A stretch of 42,237 bases of DNA, from the NCBI GenBank assembly GCA_022616415.1, contig JAKEEU010000252.1, positions 1-42,237 of the forward strand, given 5' to 3'. How positions within the stretch are numbered: the first letter of the stretch is position 1; each line of letters opens with the position of its first letter. The notes under the pieces were generated by a model that saw only the letters and a program-made list of their open reading frames with translations, searched no databases and was not told the DNA's origin. This document shows, one piece after another, positions 9,184 through 17,618 of the stretch. Both the position numbers and the translations under genes were made by a program. This DNA comes from Candidatus Zhuqueibacterota bacterium. GTDB taxonomy: Bacteria; Zhuqueibacterota; Zhuqueibacteria; Zhuqueibacterales; Zhuqueibacteraceae.

Positions 9184-9250
9184 GGCCTGAAATCGCTTAT
9201 GATGTTGAGCAAGCCTATCACCTTGTCCAAACCTCGTTGGTGGACTTGTT
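9158..9250 (+). pseudogene. Possible abiEii remnant between abiEi and pglZ
   Basis: An ATG at 9158 overlaps the abiEi 3' end, as in real abiE pairs, and reads ten residues (MPNYRKFAEA) before a stop. Another frame from 9183 reads RPEIAYDVEQAYHLVQTSLV and then DLL to a TAG at 9252. These pieces could be the two ends of a deleted toxin gene, but they are too short to prove it. Confidence 0.25.
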
Positions 9251-9278
9251 GTAGGGCAACAAGATTGGAGCGCGTGGC

Positions 9279-11879
9279 ATGAACACAAAGCTCATGGGCA
9301 TGATCGCCGAATATCTTCGCAACTTAATTGCCAAACAAGTGGACGACCATGGGTTGGTGCTGTGGTTCGATCCCGAGGGACATTACGCAAAGGTCGCGAG
9401 TGACCTGGCCATTCCCAACACCACGGTCGCGCGTTACGACGGCAGTTTCTTTGCATTGCGCCATCAAATCGAGCCGCTCCTGCAAGGCATCGAGCCGCCA
9501 CGTCTGGTGGTTTACATTCCCCGCGATCGCAGCCGAACCCACAGCGCCATGATCGAGGCCGAGACTGCCGGCGTCATCATGCAGCCAGGACAACAGCCGC
9601 CGAGTCGCAACACGCGGCTGTCCATTGTGGCGCGCAACGCCTTGAAACAGAGCAAGCAATGGACGGAGGAGGACGCGGAACAGGTTGCCAAAGACATCGA
9701 AGCGGGAAAATACCAATCGCTGGATGAAATCGAGCAAATCGTGGTACGGCGCGGCGAAGCAACCGGGGTGTTGCAATTGCTCTTCGGCACGGGTGACCCG
9801 GTTGAAGTGGCATTGAAGTTTTTAAGCGATTCCAGCCCGGACGCCGGGATACAGGACAAATACGCCCTTCCCGAACTCACTCAGCTCATGAACGCCAAAT
9901 TTGGCATCGGCACCATGAACGACGAGACCGTGGAACCCTATCGCACGCGGCTGGCGCGACATCTTCTCACCACGGACTTGGCTGCGACTTTGGCAGGAGA
10001 GCTTCCTGCGCAGTTGAGCGCCGTGCCACGCGCAACAACTTCTGTAGCCGTCGAGGCGTGTGTCCATCTTGCCAAAACCTGGCGCAACCGGCGCGACCTG
10101 CAACAAAGCTACGCCCATCATGCCGAGCGCGTGGCAAAAGAGCTCAACCTTGTCGCGAATGAATTCAAACCGGATCAAATTACCCAGGTCGAAACTTTTT
10201 TGGAAATCGAAAGCGCCTTGCAACGCGGCGTTGAGTCGTTGCTGTCGCAATCCGTCACCGACGAGCTGCTGCAATTGGCGCGGCAGCGACAATCGAGTTT
10301 TTGGTCGGAGCTGATGCCGGAGGTTCAAGCCCACTGGGCTTTAATCGCGGTTTCCGGCCAACTCTTGAGCGAAGCGGACCGAATTGAAAGCGAGATCAAG
10401 TCCGCCAAGAATGCCAAAACCATTTTTGAGACCTACACTGCCGGCGAGCAGCCCTGGTGCTTGCTTGACACCCAGCACCGGCACTTGGAACGCCGCTTTC
10501 ACAATTTTGATTTCGACGATCGCCACGAGGGCTTGCATCAGCTCGTCGCCAAAGCGCGAAATCGCTACACGCAAATCGGAGGAGCATTGGCAGAACAGTT
10601 CCTGAGGCAATTTCAGGAGGCGGGGTATCAAATCCCCGGGGCGCTTCGTCAAACCGAAATCTATGGCCACAAAGTCAGGTCGAAGCTCCACGACGGCAAA
10701 ACCGCGTATGTCTGCGTGGATGCGCTGCGCTATGAGATGGCGCGTGAGCTGGCCCAAACCATTTCAACTGAATTCGAAGACCTCAACATCGAGGCGGCCA
10801 TCGGTGCAGTACCGACCATTACCGCGATTGGCATGGCCGCACTTCTCCCTGACGCAGAAGCCTCTGCCATCATTTCCACGCGCGAAGACAAGCTTGCGCT
10901 GGTGATTAACGATGCCGTCGTCAAAGAGCGAAAAGACCGGGTGAGCTTGCTCAAGACCAATGCCGGCCTGCCGGTTTTTGAGGCCAAGCTGGAGGAGCTG
11001 CTGCCGCGTCCGCGCAAAAAGGTGAGAGAAGGCATTCATGAGGCCGGGCTGATTCTGGTGACGTCACAGGAAATCGATCAACTTTGTGAGGGCGATAATG
11101 TCGCACTGGCTCGCCGCCACATGGATGAAATTCTATACGAATTGCGCCGGGCTTTGCGCGTGCTCAGCGAACTGGGGGTGCAGCACTTCATTATAACCGC
11201 GGATCACGGTCATTTGTTCGGCGAAGAGCTGGAGAGTGACATGAAGATTGAGGCACCGGGCGGCGAAACTATTTACCTAAATCGCCGGGTCTGGCTCGGG
11301 CGCGGAGGAACGAGTGCGCCGTCTTTTCTTCGTGCCCGTCTCGCTGATTTTGGCTTGGAAAGCGATCTGGAGATTGCCGTGCCGTGGAATTTTGCCGGCT
11401 TCAAAGTGAGGAGCGGCGCCCGCGCCTATTTTCACGGCGGCATGTCACCGCAGGAGCTGATCATTCCTGTGATCACTTTGCGCGCCAGGAAAGTGGAGCC
11501 GGCAGCGCTCACGAGTGAGATTGCATGGGAACTGATTCCTGGCAGCCGGAAAATTAGCACACGGTTTTTCTCGGTGCAGATCAAAGGAAGCAGCATGAGC
11601 TTGTTCGAGCTGGTACCGCCGAAAATTCGGGTGGAAATTCGCGCGAAAGCCGAGTCTCTTTCAACACCGGTGAGCGCTTCCCATGGATTTGAAGAGGGAA
11701 CCGGCGATGTCCAACTCAGAAAGGCAGAAACAGAACCGAATGTGATAGAGCCGAACACGGTAACGATGATGATTGCACCACAGTCGACGCAGAAGCACGT
11801 CACCGTTCATTTGCTTGATGCTGCCAGCGGAACTGAGTTGTTGCGGTTGGAAAAAATAGAAATGGCAATCGCCATTTAA
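9279..11879 (+). CDS. pglZ: BREX alkaline-phosphatase-like protein PglZ
   Basis: An 866-residue protein of BREX type 1 PglZ length. The PglZ domain shows its first metal-site motif in VCVDALRYEMARELA (Asp481) and its distal motif in IITADHGHLFGE (Asp642, His643, His645). The N-terminal 450 residues are the helical region typical of BREX-1 PglZ. The C-terminal 130 residues form a beta-rich tail that reads directly up to brxL. PglZ is a core BREX protein required for phage exclusion and for host methylation with PglX. ATG 9279 is the first Met in frame. The brxL start is 13 bases after its stop, so the two are co-transcribed. Confidence 0.93.
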   Translation: MNTKLMGMIAEYLRNLIAKQVDDHGLVLWFDPEGHYAKVASDLAIPNTTVARYDGSFFALRHQIEPLLQGIEPPRLVVYIPRDRSRTHSAMIEAETAGVIMQPGQQPPSRNTRLSIVARNALKQSKQWTEEDAEQVAKDIEAGKYQSLDEIEQIVVRRGEATGVLQLLFGTGDPVEVALKFLSDSSPDAGIQDKYALPELTQLMNAKFGIGTMNDETVEPYRTRLARHLLTTDLAATLAGELPAQLSAVPRATTSVAVEACVHLAKTWRNRRDLQQSYAHHAERVAKELNLVANEFKPDQITQVETFLEIESALQRGVESLLSQSVTDELLQLARQRQSSFWSELMPEVQAHWALIAVSGQLLSEADRIESEIKSAKNAKTIFETYTAGEQPWCLLDTQHRHLERRFHNFDFDDRHEGLHQLVAKARNRYTQIGGALAEQFLRQFQEAGYQIPGALRQTEIYGHKVRSKLHDGKTAYVCVDALRYEMARELAQTISTEFEDLNIEAAIGAVPTITAIGMAALLPDAEASAIISTREDKLALVINDAVVKERKDRVSLLKTNAGLPVFEAKLEELLPRPRKKVREGIHEAGLILVTSQEIDQLCEGDNVALARRHMDEILYELRRALRVLSELGVQHFIITADHGHLFGEELESDMKIEAPGGETIYLNRRVWLGRGGTSAPSFLRARLADFGLESDLEIAVPWNFAGFKVRSGARAYFHGGMSPQELIIPVITLRARKVEPAALTSEIAWELIPGSRKISTRFFSVQIKGSSMSLFELVPPKIRVEIRAKAESLSTPVSASHGFEEGTGDVQLRKAETEPNVIEPNTVTMMIAPQSTQKHVTVHLLDAASGTELLRLEKIEMAIAI

Positions 11880-11892
11880 ACAAGGAGGAGCC

Positions 11893-13920
11893 ATGCCTGA
11901 ACTTGATCGTAAAGCCACTTCGGTCTTTGCCGGAAAAGTCGTGCGCAAAGATCTGGTACGCAAAGTAAAAGTCGGGGTCAACGTCCCGGTGTTCGTGTTG
12001 GAATATCTGCTCGGCAAATACTGCGCAACCGACGATCCCGTGGCCATTGAGGCGGGCTTGAAAGTTGTCAATTCGACGCTCGCCGAGAACTTCGTGCGCC
12101 CGGACGAGGCCAACAAAGCGCAGTCATTTGTGCGGGAAAAAGGCACGCACACCATCATCGACAAAGTCAAAGTGCGCTATCTCTCTGAGGACGACAAATA
12201 TTGGGCTGAGCTTATCAACTTCGGTCATAAATACGTACATGTCCCGGAGCGTTTCATCCGGGAATATGATCGCCTTCTGCTCGGAGGCATCTGGGCGCAG
12301 GTGGAGCTGCGACATCAATACGATGACACCGCCACCGGCAAGCGCAGCCCGTTTTGGATTGACGAGATGCGACCGATTCAGCTCGGCAGTTTCGATCTCA
12401 AGGAATTTAGCGAAGGCCGGCGGCAGTTCAGCACCGAGGAGTGGATCGATCTTCTCATCCGCAGCATCGGATTAGAGCCGGCGCATTTTAGCAGGCGACT
12501 CAAGCTGCTCTTTCTGGCAAGACTCATCCCGCTCTGCGAGCAGAACTTCAATCTGGTCGAGCTGGGGCCGCGCGGTACGGGAAAATCGTTTGCGTATCAG
12601 GAATTGTCGCCTTACTCCATCCTGCTCACCGGGCCAACGACGGTGGCCAATCTTTTTTACAATATGGCCACTGGCAAGATGGGCCTGGTTGGGTTATGGG
12701 ATGCCATTGCTTTTGACGAAGTGGCCGATCTTCAAAAAATGCAGAAAGAAGTCGTCACCACCCTCAAAACCTACTGCGAGTCCGGCACTTTTGCCAGAGG
12801 CAAGGATGCCATGTCCGGCGCCGCCTCGATGGCGTTGTTCGGAAATACCAATCAACCGGTGGAAGTCATGGTGCGCTCATCGCATTTGTTCATCCCTCTA
12901 CCGGATATCATTCGCGAGGACATGGCCTTTCTTGACCGGCTGCATTTTTATCTGCCTGGTTGGGACATTCCCAAAATGCGGGTGGAATTTTTCACCGATC
13001 ACTACGGCTTCGTAGTGGATTATCTGGCGGAAGCTTTGCGGGAGCTGCGCCGGCACAATTTCACCGAAATGCTCGACCACTATTTTTCGCTGGGTTCGCA
13101 TTTGAATGCGCGTGATGTGAAAGCCGTGCGCAAAACTGTGGCCGGTTTGATCAAGCTCATTTATCCTCACGGTGAAATTGCCAGAGAAGAAATGATCGAG
13201 CTTGCAGAGCTGGCGCTCGAAGGCCGCCGCCGCGTTAAAGAACAATTGAAAAAGATGGGATCGTTCGAGTACTACCAAACTTCTTTTTCGTACATCGACA
13301 ACGAGACACGCGAAGAGCGCTACGTGGGGGTGCCGGAAGAAGGAGGACGCGGTTTGATCTCGGCGGATCCCCTCGCGCCAGGCTCGGTTTACACGGCTTC
13401 AGTGGATGATCAAGGCAAGATTGGACTGTATCGCCTCGAAGTCGGGTGTTCTCCTGGAACGGGGAAACTGAAAATCGGCGGAAGTGTTGACACTGCCATG
13501 AAAGAGTCCATGCAACGGGCGTTTGCTTACCTACAGGGTCACAAAATCAATATGGGAATTGCACAGACTTTTGATGTAACTGATTTCTACGTCGAAGCTG
13601 TCGATCTGCTGGCCAATCGTATTTCTTGCGATGCTGGAATAGCCATGGTTGTCGCGATTTACTCCGCGCTCAAAAAACACACGGCACTGCCGGGTCTGCT
13701 GATTCTTGGCGACCTCAGCATTCAGGGCAATATCAAAGCGGTACGCTCGCTTTCCGAGCCGCTGCAAGTCGGCATGGACAATGGCGCCCGCCGCGCCCTG
13801 ATCCCCCTGGAAAACAAACGCAATTTTCTGGAGGTGTCGGGAGATATCGTTGAAAGAGTTGACCCGATTTTCTACAGCGACCCGTTGACGGCGGCCATGA
13901 AGGCGCTGGGGATGAATTAA
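11893..13920 (+). CDS. brxL: BREX AAA+/Lon-like protein BrxL
   Basis: A 675-residue protein with the BrxL architecture: N-terminal domain, AAA+ core with Walker A GPRGTGKS (225-232) and Walker B AFDEVAD (Asp275, Glu276), and a C-terminal Lon-protease-like domain (about 520-675). The C-terminal domain aligns well with Lon (AGIAM, GDLSIQGNIKAV, LIPLENKRN). The Lon catalytic serine (GPSAG) is replaced by Asp580 (SCDAG), and the Lon catalytic lysine (GGLKEK) is replaced by Ser621 (RSLSEP). It is therefore unlikely to be a Lon-type protease. A strong ribosome site AAGGAGGAG precedes ATG 11893. It is the last core gene of the BREX operon. Confidence 0.94.
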   Translation: MPELDRKATSVFAGKVVRKDLVRKVKVGVNVPVFVLEYLLGKYCATDDPVAIEAGLKVVNSTLAENFVRPDEANKAQSFVREKGTHTIIDKVKVRYLSEDDKYWAELINFGHKYVHVPERFIREYDRLLLGGIWAQVELRHQYDDTATGKRSPFWIDEMRPIQLGSFDLKEFSEGRRQFSTEEWIDLLIRSIGLEPAHFSRRLKLLFLARLIPLCEQNFNLVELGPRGTGKSFAYQELSPYSILLTGPTTVANLFYNMATGKMGLVGLWDAIAFDEVADLQKMQKEVVTTLKTYCESGTFARGKDAMSGAASMALFGNTNQPVEVMVRSSHLFIPLPDIIREDMAFLDRLHFYLPGWDIPKMRVEFFTDHYGFVVDYLAEALRELRRHNFTEMLDHYFSLGSHLNARDVKAVRKTVAGLIKLIYPHGEIAREEMIELAELALEGRRRVKEQLKKMGSFEYYQTSFSYIDNETREERYVGVPEEGGRGLISADPLAPGSVYTASVDDQGKIGLYRLEVGCSPGTGKLKIGGSVDTAMKESMQRAFAYLQGHKINMGIAQTFDVTDFYVEAVDLLANRISCDAGIAMVVAIYSALKKHTALPGLLILGDLSIQGNIKAVRSLSEPLQVGMDNGARRALIPLENKRNFLEVSGDIVERVDPIFYSDPLTAAMKALGMN

Positions 13921-13922
13921 AA

Positions 13923-14039
13923 GGTGGCATCGGTCCCGATCAAGCCAAGCGTTTGTTGACAAACATGAACCCGAATGGAAAGTTAACCAAGCAGAGCTTT
14001 GGCAAGGGTACTTTTTACAAAATTGGCCCGGATTTATGA
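13923..14039 (+). pseudogene. Decayed second copy of the AlbA_2 gene 3' end
   Basis: Three bases after brxL a frame without a start reads DQAKRLLTNM, LTKQSFGKGTFYKIGP and DL to TGA at 14037. This matches the last winged helix of the AlbA_2 protein at 6141-7808: 20 of 33 residues are the same in my hand alignment. As in the intact gene, the reading frame ends inside the first palindromic repeat. It is a truncated 3' fragment left by a duplication or recombination event. Confidence 0.8.
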
Positions 14040-14088
14040 GCGCGCCCATAAAATTTGGGGACGCGCCCATAAATTTGGGCGAAAGCCT
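14034..14088. repeat. Palindromic repeat cassette 4, between convergent genes
   Basis: TATGAGCGCGCCCATAAAA, then GGGGACGCGCCCATAAA and the hairpin GGGCGAAAGCCT, in the same order as the cassette after the intact AlbA_2 gene. The last hairpin runs into the stop codon (TAG, 14087-14089 on the minus strand) of the sortilin-like gene. It lies between convergent brxL and that gene and may terminate both transcripts. Confidence 0.7.
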
Positions 14089-17000
14089 AAAACTCTTTAT
14101 CGCCGCCTGAATTGCTCACACCCAAAGGCTCATACGCCTCAAACAGCCTGACCCCCGCCTCGTCAACCGCTTTTTGGTAACCTGGAAAAACCTGCTGATA
14201 AAAATAATTGACTTTGCCCAAAGCCGACGCCAGCGTCTCCTCTGCATGCTTCAAGTTAATTTTCTCGGCCGGCGCGGGAGCATCCCACGAAGTTTGAAGA
14301 GCAAAGTAGACCGACGAGAGCCGCGCGCCAACCGGATTGGGATCGCGGCGAATCCCCTGCACCTCCTTTTGATTGATCTGCTCAACGAGCGTTTGAATCG
14401 AATCCTGCATCGCCTTGCTTTGTTTTTGGATTGCCTTTGCGGTTTCGTCCTGCCGATCATTCATTTTCTTCATCACTGCATCAATGGACTCCTTCGTGCT
14501 GCGCAGCCGATCAATCGCTTCTGCAGCCAATTCAAGATTGGCGCCCACTCGTTCGATCAGCGTGTATTTTGCTTGCATATCGGCAGGCGTCGCTTCTTTG
14601 CGCGGATCCGGCAGCACGGTGACGCTGGTTGAATCTTTCTGATTGCCCAGGCTGAGGCGAACGGTGTAACGTCCCGGCAAGACCAAAGGCCCGGGTCTTT
14701 CCGGCGCATTCGGCCGGCGCGGTTCGTCATCCGGATCGCGAAACGCTTTGCGTCGCAGCTCCCAGGTTGTGCGGTTGATGCCGGGCAAAGCTTCGGCTTT
14801 CATCGTGCGGATCACGTTGCGGTTCGCATCGAGAATTTCGATGGTGACACTGTCCGCCTTGGCGTTGGAGTTGTCGGTGCCGTTGGAGACTACAGGTGCG
14901 TTCGTCACGTAAGTCATCAAGGCGCCATAAGGGCGATTTTCACCCAAAAATTCACCATCCCCCGGGCCGCGTATACCGTTAGGCTCTTTGGCGATGTACT
15001 GAATCGCCTCCGGCGCCTCGAACACATGCAGCGGCTTGTTGAGCAAGTTGAGATTTTGTTTTGCCAGTACGCGCAGAGGCCGAATGTCATCCATGATGAA
15101 CGCGCCACGACCATGGGTGCCGACCACCAAATCGTGCTCGCGCGGATGAACCACCAAGCCGAGCACCGGAACCGTCGGAAAATTTTGCGTCCATTTCGTC
15201 CAGCGCTGGCCGCCATCGAGGCTCGCGTACAAACCGAACTCCGTTCCCAAAAAGAGCAGATTGGGCTCCACCGGATCCTGCTCGATGACGTGGACAAAAC
15301 CGGAGATTTCGTTGGTGACAAGGCTTTTCCAGGTTTTGCCGTAATCGTTGGTTTTGAAAACATACGGCGTCCAGTTGCTGCGCCGGTGATCGTCGAATAC
15401 GACGAACGCTTCGGCGGCATTGAATTTCGAGGCTTCGATGTGCGGCGCCCAAGTCGTGGCTGGCACGCCTTTGATATTCTTCACTACATTTGTCCAGGTT
15501 TGGCCGCCGTCGCGAGTGAGCTGCACGTTGCCGTCATCCGTGCCCACCCAAATCACGCCGCGCTCCAGCGAACTCGGCGCAATCGTGAGAATGGTCGTGT
15601 GGTTCTCGGCGTTGGTGACATCGTAGGTGAGGCCGCCGCTGTCCAACTGCTGCTGCTTTTCGGGATCGTTGGTGGTCAAGTCCGGACTGATGATCTCCCA
15701 GGTTTCGCCGCGATCCGTGCTTTTGTGCAGGAACTGGCTGCCGTAATAAATCGTCCTGGGATCGAACGGGTCGTGGGCAATTCCGGCGTTCCAGTTGAAG
15801 CGCAAGTAGATGCCCTGCGGATGCGTTGGTTTGATAAACTTGCGCTCGCCGGTGAGCAAATCGAAGCGCACCAGGTTGCCGCCCTGTGACATGGCGTAGC
15901 CGTAGCGATTCGGAGCGCTCAAATCCGGCAAGGTGGCGAAGCCGTCGCCGCTTCCCACCCGTGCCCAGTAGAAATTCATGATGCCGAGGCGGGAAGTCCA
16001 CACCTGGCTCGGGCCGCGCCAGGAGCCGTTGTCCTGCATGCCGCCGTAGACGTTGTATGGCGTCTCCATATCCACCGCGATGTGGTAGAACTGCGCAAAC
16101 GGCAGGTTTTCAACGAAACGCCAGGTTTTGCCCTGATCGCGGGAGATGGCCACGCCGCCGTCGTTGCCGTTAATCAACCACGTCGGGTCTTGGGGATGAA
16201 TCCACAGCTCGTGATGATCGCCGTGGATCATACCGCCGGAGATCAACGAGCGAAACGTTTTTCCACCATCTTCACTGACTCGTAACTGGGATTGCAGACT
16301 GTAGATGCGATTCTCGTTGTTCGGGTCGACGCGAATATCAGCGTAATAGAAAGGACGAGAGTTGACATTTCTCGAATCGTTGACCTTCGGCCATTTGAAG
16401 CCGCCGTCGTCGGAGCGATAGAGGGCATTCTTCTTCGCTTCGATCAAGGCATAAACGACATCCGGTTTGTTGTGTGCAATGGCAAGGCCGATGCGACCCA
16501 ACTCTCCCTTGGGCAATCCATCTTTTGCGGTGCGCTTCTCCCAGGTTTTGCCGCCGTCGTAGGTGACATAAATGCCGGAGCCCGGGCCGCCCGATTTGAG
16601 GAACCAGGGCCAGCGGCGGTGCTGCCACGTCGCGGCGATGAGCTTATCGGGATTCCGGGGATCCATCACCAAATCTGCCGCGCCGGTCTTTTCATCCACG
16701 AACAAAACTTTCTGCCAAGTCTTTCCAGCATCCGTGGTTTTGAAAACGCCGCGCTCCGGATTCTCTCCCCACGCCGTGCCCATTGCGGCAACGTAGACGA
16801 TATCCGAATTGTGCGGATGAATGAGCACGCGATGAATGCGCTCGGTTTTGTCGAGACCGAGAGGCATCCACTTTCTGCCGCCGTCGACGCTTTTGTAGAT
16901 GCCGGCGCCGACGCCGGCGCTGTTGCGAGGATTGCCCTCGCCGGTGCCGACCCAGATCACCTCGGCATTGCGTGGATCAACTGCAATCGCGCCGATTGAA

Positions 17001-17281
17001 GAGGTTGCCTCCTTGTCGAAAATCGGCTCCCAGGAAATGCCGCCATTGGTGGATTTCCACACGCCACTGGTAGCGGCGCCAACATAGATGATGTCCGGAT
17101 TGCCGAGATCGACCTCAATCGCCGCCACTCGGCCGCTCATTCCCGCCGGGCCGATGCTGCGCGGCTTGAGGCCTTTGAGCTTTTCCACGTCGAGGGATTG
17201 GGCTTGGGTTGTTTTGTGCGGGAGCAATAAAAAGAATGCAACGAGACATAGGGAAGCGATCAATCTTTGGTTCGGTAACAT
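14087..17281 (-). CDS. Exported sortilin/VPS10-like beta-propeller protein
   Basis: 1064 residues from the chosen ATG at 17281. It has a signal peptide (LIASLCLVAFFLLLP, cleavage near TQAQS) and at least eleven Asp-box repeats of the S/T-x-D-x-G-x-x-W/F form (for example STNGGISW, TTDAGKTW, TYDGGKTW, SEDGGKTF, TRDGGQTW, SLDGGQRW). This is the bacterial VPS10/BNR-repeat family, often annotated as glycosyl hydrolase without proof. The C-terminal 250 residues hold a beta domain and a coiled-coil-like helical region. The frame extends 36 residues further upstream, but those codons read through a tandem DNA repeat and lack a signal peptide. GGAGA just before the internal ATG supports the shorter start. 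It is transcribed against brxL and probably marks the end of the defence island. Confidence 0.85.
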   Translation of the reverse strand: MLPNQRLIASLCLVAFFLLLPHKTTQAQSLDVEKLKGLKPRSIGPAGMSGRVAAIEVDLGNPDIIYVGAATSGVWKSTNGGISWEPIFDKEATSSIGAIAVDPRNAEVIWVGTGEGNPRNSAGVGAGIYKSVDGGRKWMPLGLDKTERIHRVLIHPHNSDIVYVAAMGTAWGENPERGVFKTTDAGKTWQKVLFVDEKTGAADLVMDPRNPDKLIAATWQHRRWPWFLKSGGPGSGIYVTYDGGKTWEKRTAKDGLPKGELGRIGLAIAHNKPDVVYALIEAKKNALYRSDDGGFKWPKVNDSRNVNSRPFYYADIRVDPNNENRIYSLQSQLRVSEDGGKTFRSLISGGMIHGDHHELWIHPQDPTWLINGNDGGVAISRDQGKTWRFVENLPFAQFYHIAVDMETPYNVYGGMQDNGSWRGPSQVWTSRLGIMNFYWARVGSGDGFATLPDLSAPNRYGYAMSQGGNLVRFDLLTGERKFIKPTHPQGIYLRFNWNAGIAHDPFDPRTIYYGSQFLHKSTDRGETWEIISPDLTTNDPEKQQQLDSGGLTYDVTNAENHTTILTIAPSSLERGVIWVGTDDGNVQLTRDGGQTWTNVVKNIKGVPATTWAPHIEASKFNAAEAFVVFDDHRRSNWTPYVFKTNDYGKTWKSLVTNEISGFVHVIEQDPVEPNLLFLGTEFGLYASLDGGQRWTKWTQNFPTVPVLGLVVHPREHDLVVGTHGRGAFIMDDIRPLRVLAKQNLNLLNKPLHVFEAPEAIQYIAKEPNGIRGPGDGEFLGENRPYGALMTYVTNAPVVSNGTDNSNAKADSVTIEILDANRNVIRTMKAEALPGINRTTWELRRKAFRDPDDEPRRPNAPERPGPLVLPGRYTVRLSLGNQKDSTSVTVLPDPRKEATPADMQAKYTLIERVGANLELAAEAIDRLRSTKESIDAVMKKMNDRQDETAKAIQKQSKAMQDSIQTLVEQINQKEVQGIRRDPNPVGARLSSVYFALQTSWDAPAPAEKINLKHAEETLASALGKVNYFYQQVFPGYQKAVDEAGVRLFEAYEPLGVSNSGGDKEF

Positions 17282-17300
17282 GGTCGTCTCCTTTCCAAAC

Positions 17301-17451
17301 TTGTGATGCGTTTTTTGCATCGCTTGTGATGCGTTTTTTGCATCGCTTGTGATGCGTTTTTTGCATCGCTTGTGATGCGTTGTTTGCATCAGTTTGAGGT
17401 GTGGGTGGGACTAATTGCGTGACTGCATAAGTGATGCGCTGCTTGCATCAG
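17301..17451. repeat. Four tandem 23-bp units with GATGC/GCATC hairpins upstream of the sortilin-like gene
   Basis: Copies of a 23-bp unit (TTGTGATGCGTTTTTTGCAT followed by CGC) begin at 17301, 17324, 17347 and 17370. A degenerate fifth lies at 17429-17451. Each unit is a small inverted repeat GATGC-GTTTTTT-GCATC. The array occupies the divergent promoter region of the sortilin-like gene (minus) and the HATPase gene (plus). It could be a multi-site operator or a simple minisatellite. Confidence 0.85.
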
Positions 17452-17539
17452 TCGGGCTGCGCCCGGCGGGTGAAATATGTGAAATGAGCGTGGAAATGTC
17501 AAGAAAAAAATGGGAGGTGGAGAAATTTCTCTTGCATCC

Positions 17540-17570
17540 TTGCCGCAGAACCATTAGTATATGCTATGAT
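17540..17570 (+). promoter_or_regulatory. Putative sigma-70 promoter with extended -10 for the HATPase-DUF4325 gene
   Basis: -35-like TTGCCG (17540-17545), a 19-bp spacer and TGCTATGAT with -10 TATGAT (17565-17570). A second TTGCAT lies at 17532. Transcription would start near 17577, upstream of ATG 17619. This argues against the longer frame that begins at 17415, inside the repeat array. Confidence 0.5.
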
Positions 17571-17618
17571 TCTTCCCAAGCAAGGTTTTGCCAGCGGCGT
17601 TTCAGGAATAATCTCAAT

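Noticed and set aside
17282..17389. 36-residue N-terminal extension of the sortilin-like protein
   Set aside because: The codons read the 23-bp tandem repeat, there is no signal peptide, and a ribosome site stands before the internal ATG at 17281.
17415..17618. 68-residue N-terminal extension of the HATPase-DUF4325 protein
   Set aside because: It starts within the repeat array and crosses the likely promoter at 17540-17570; family similarity begins after ATG 17619.
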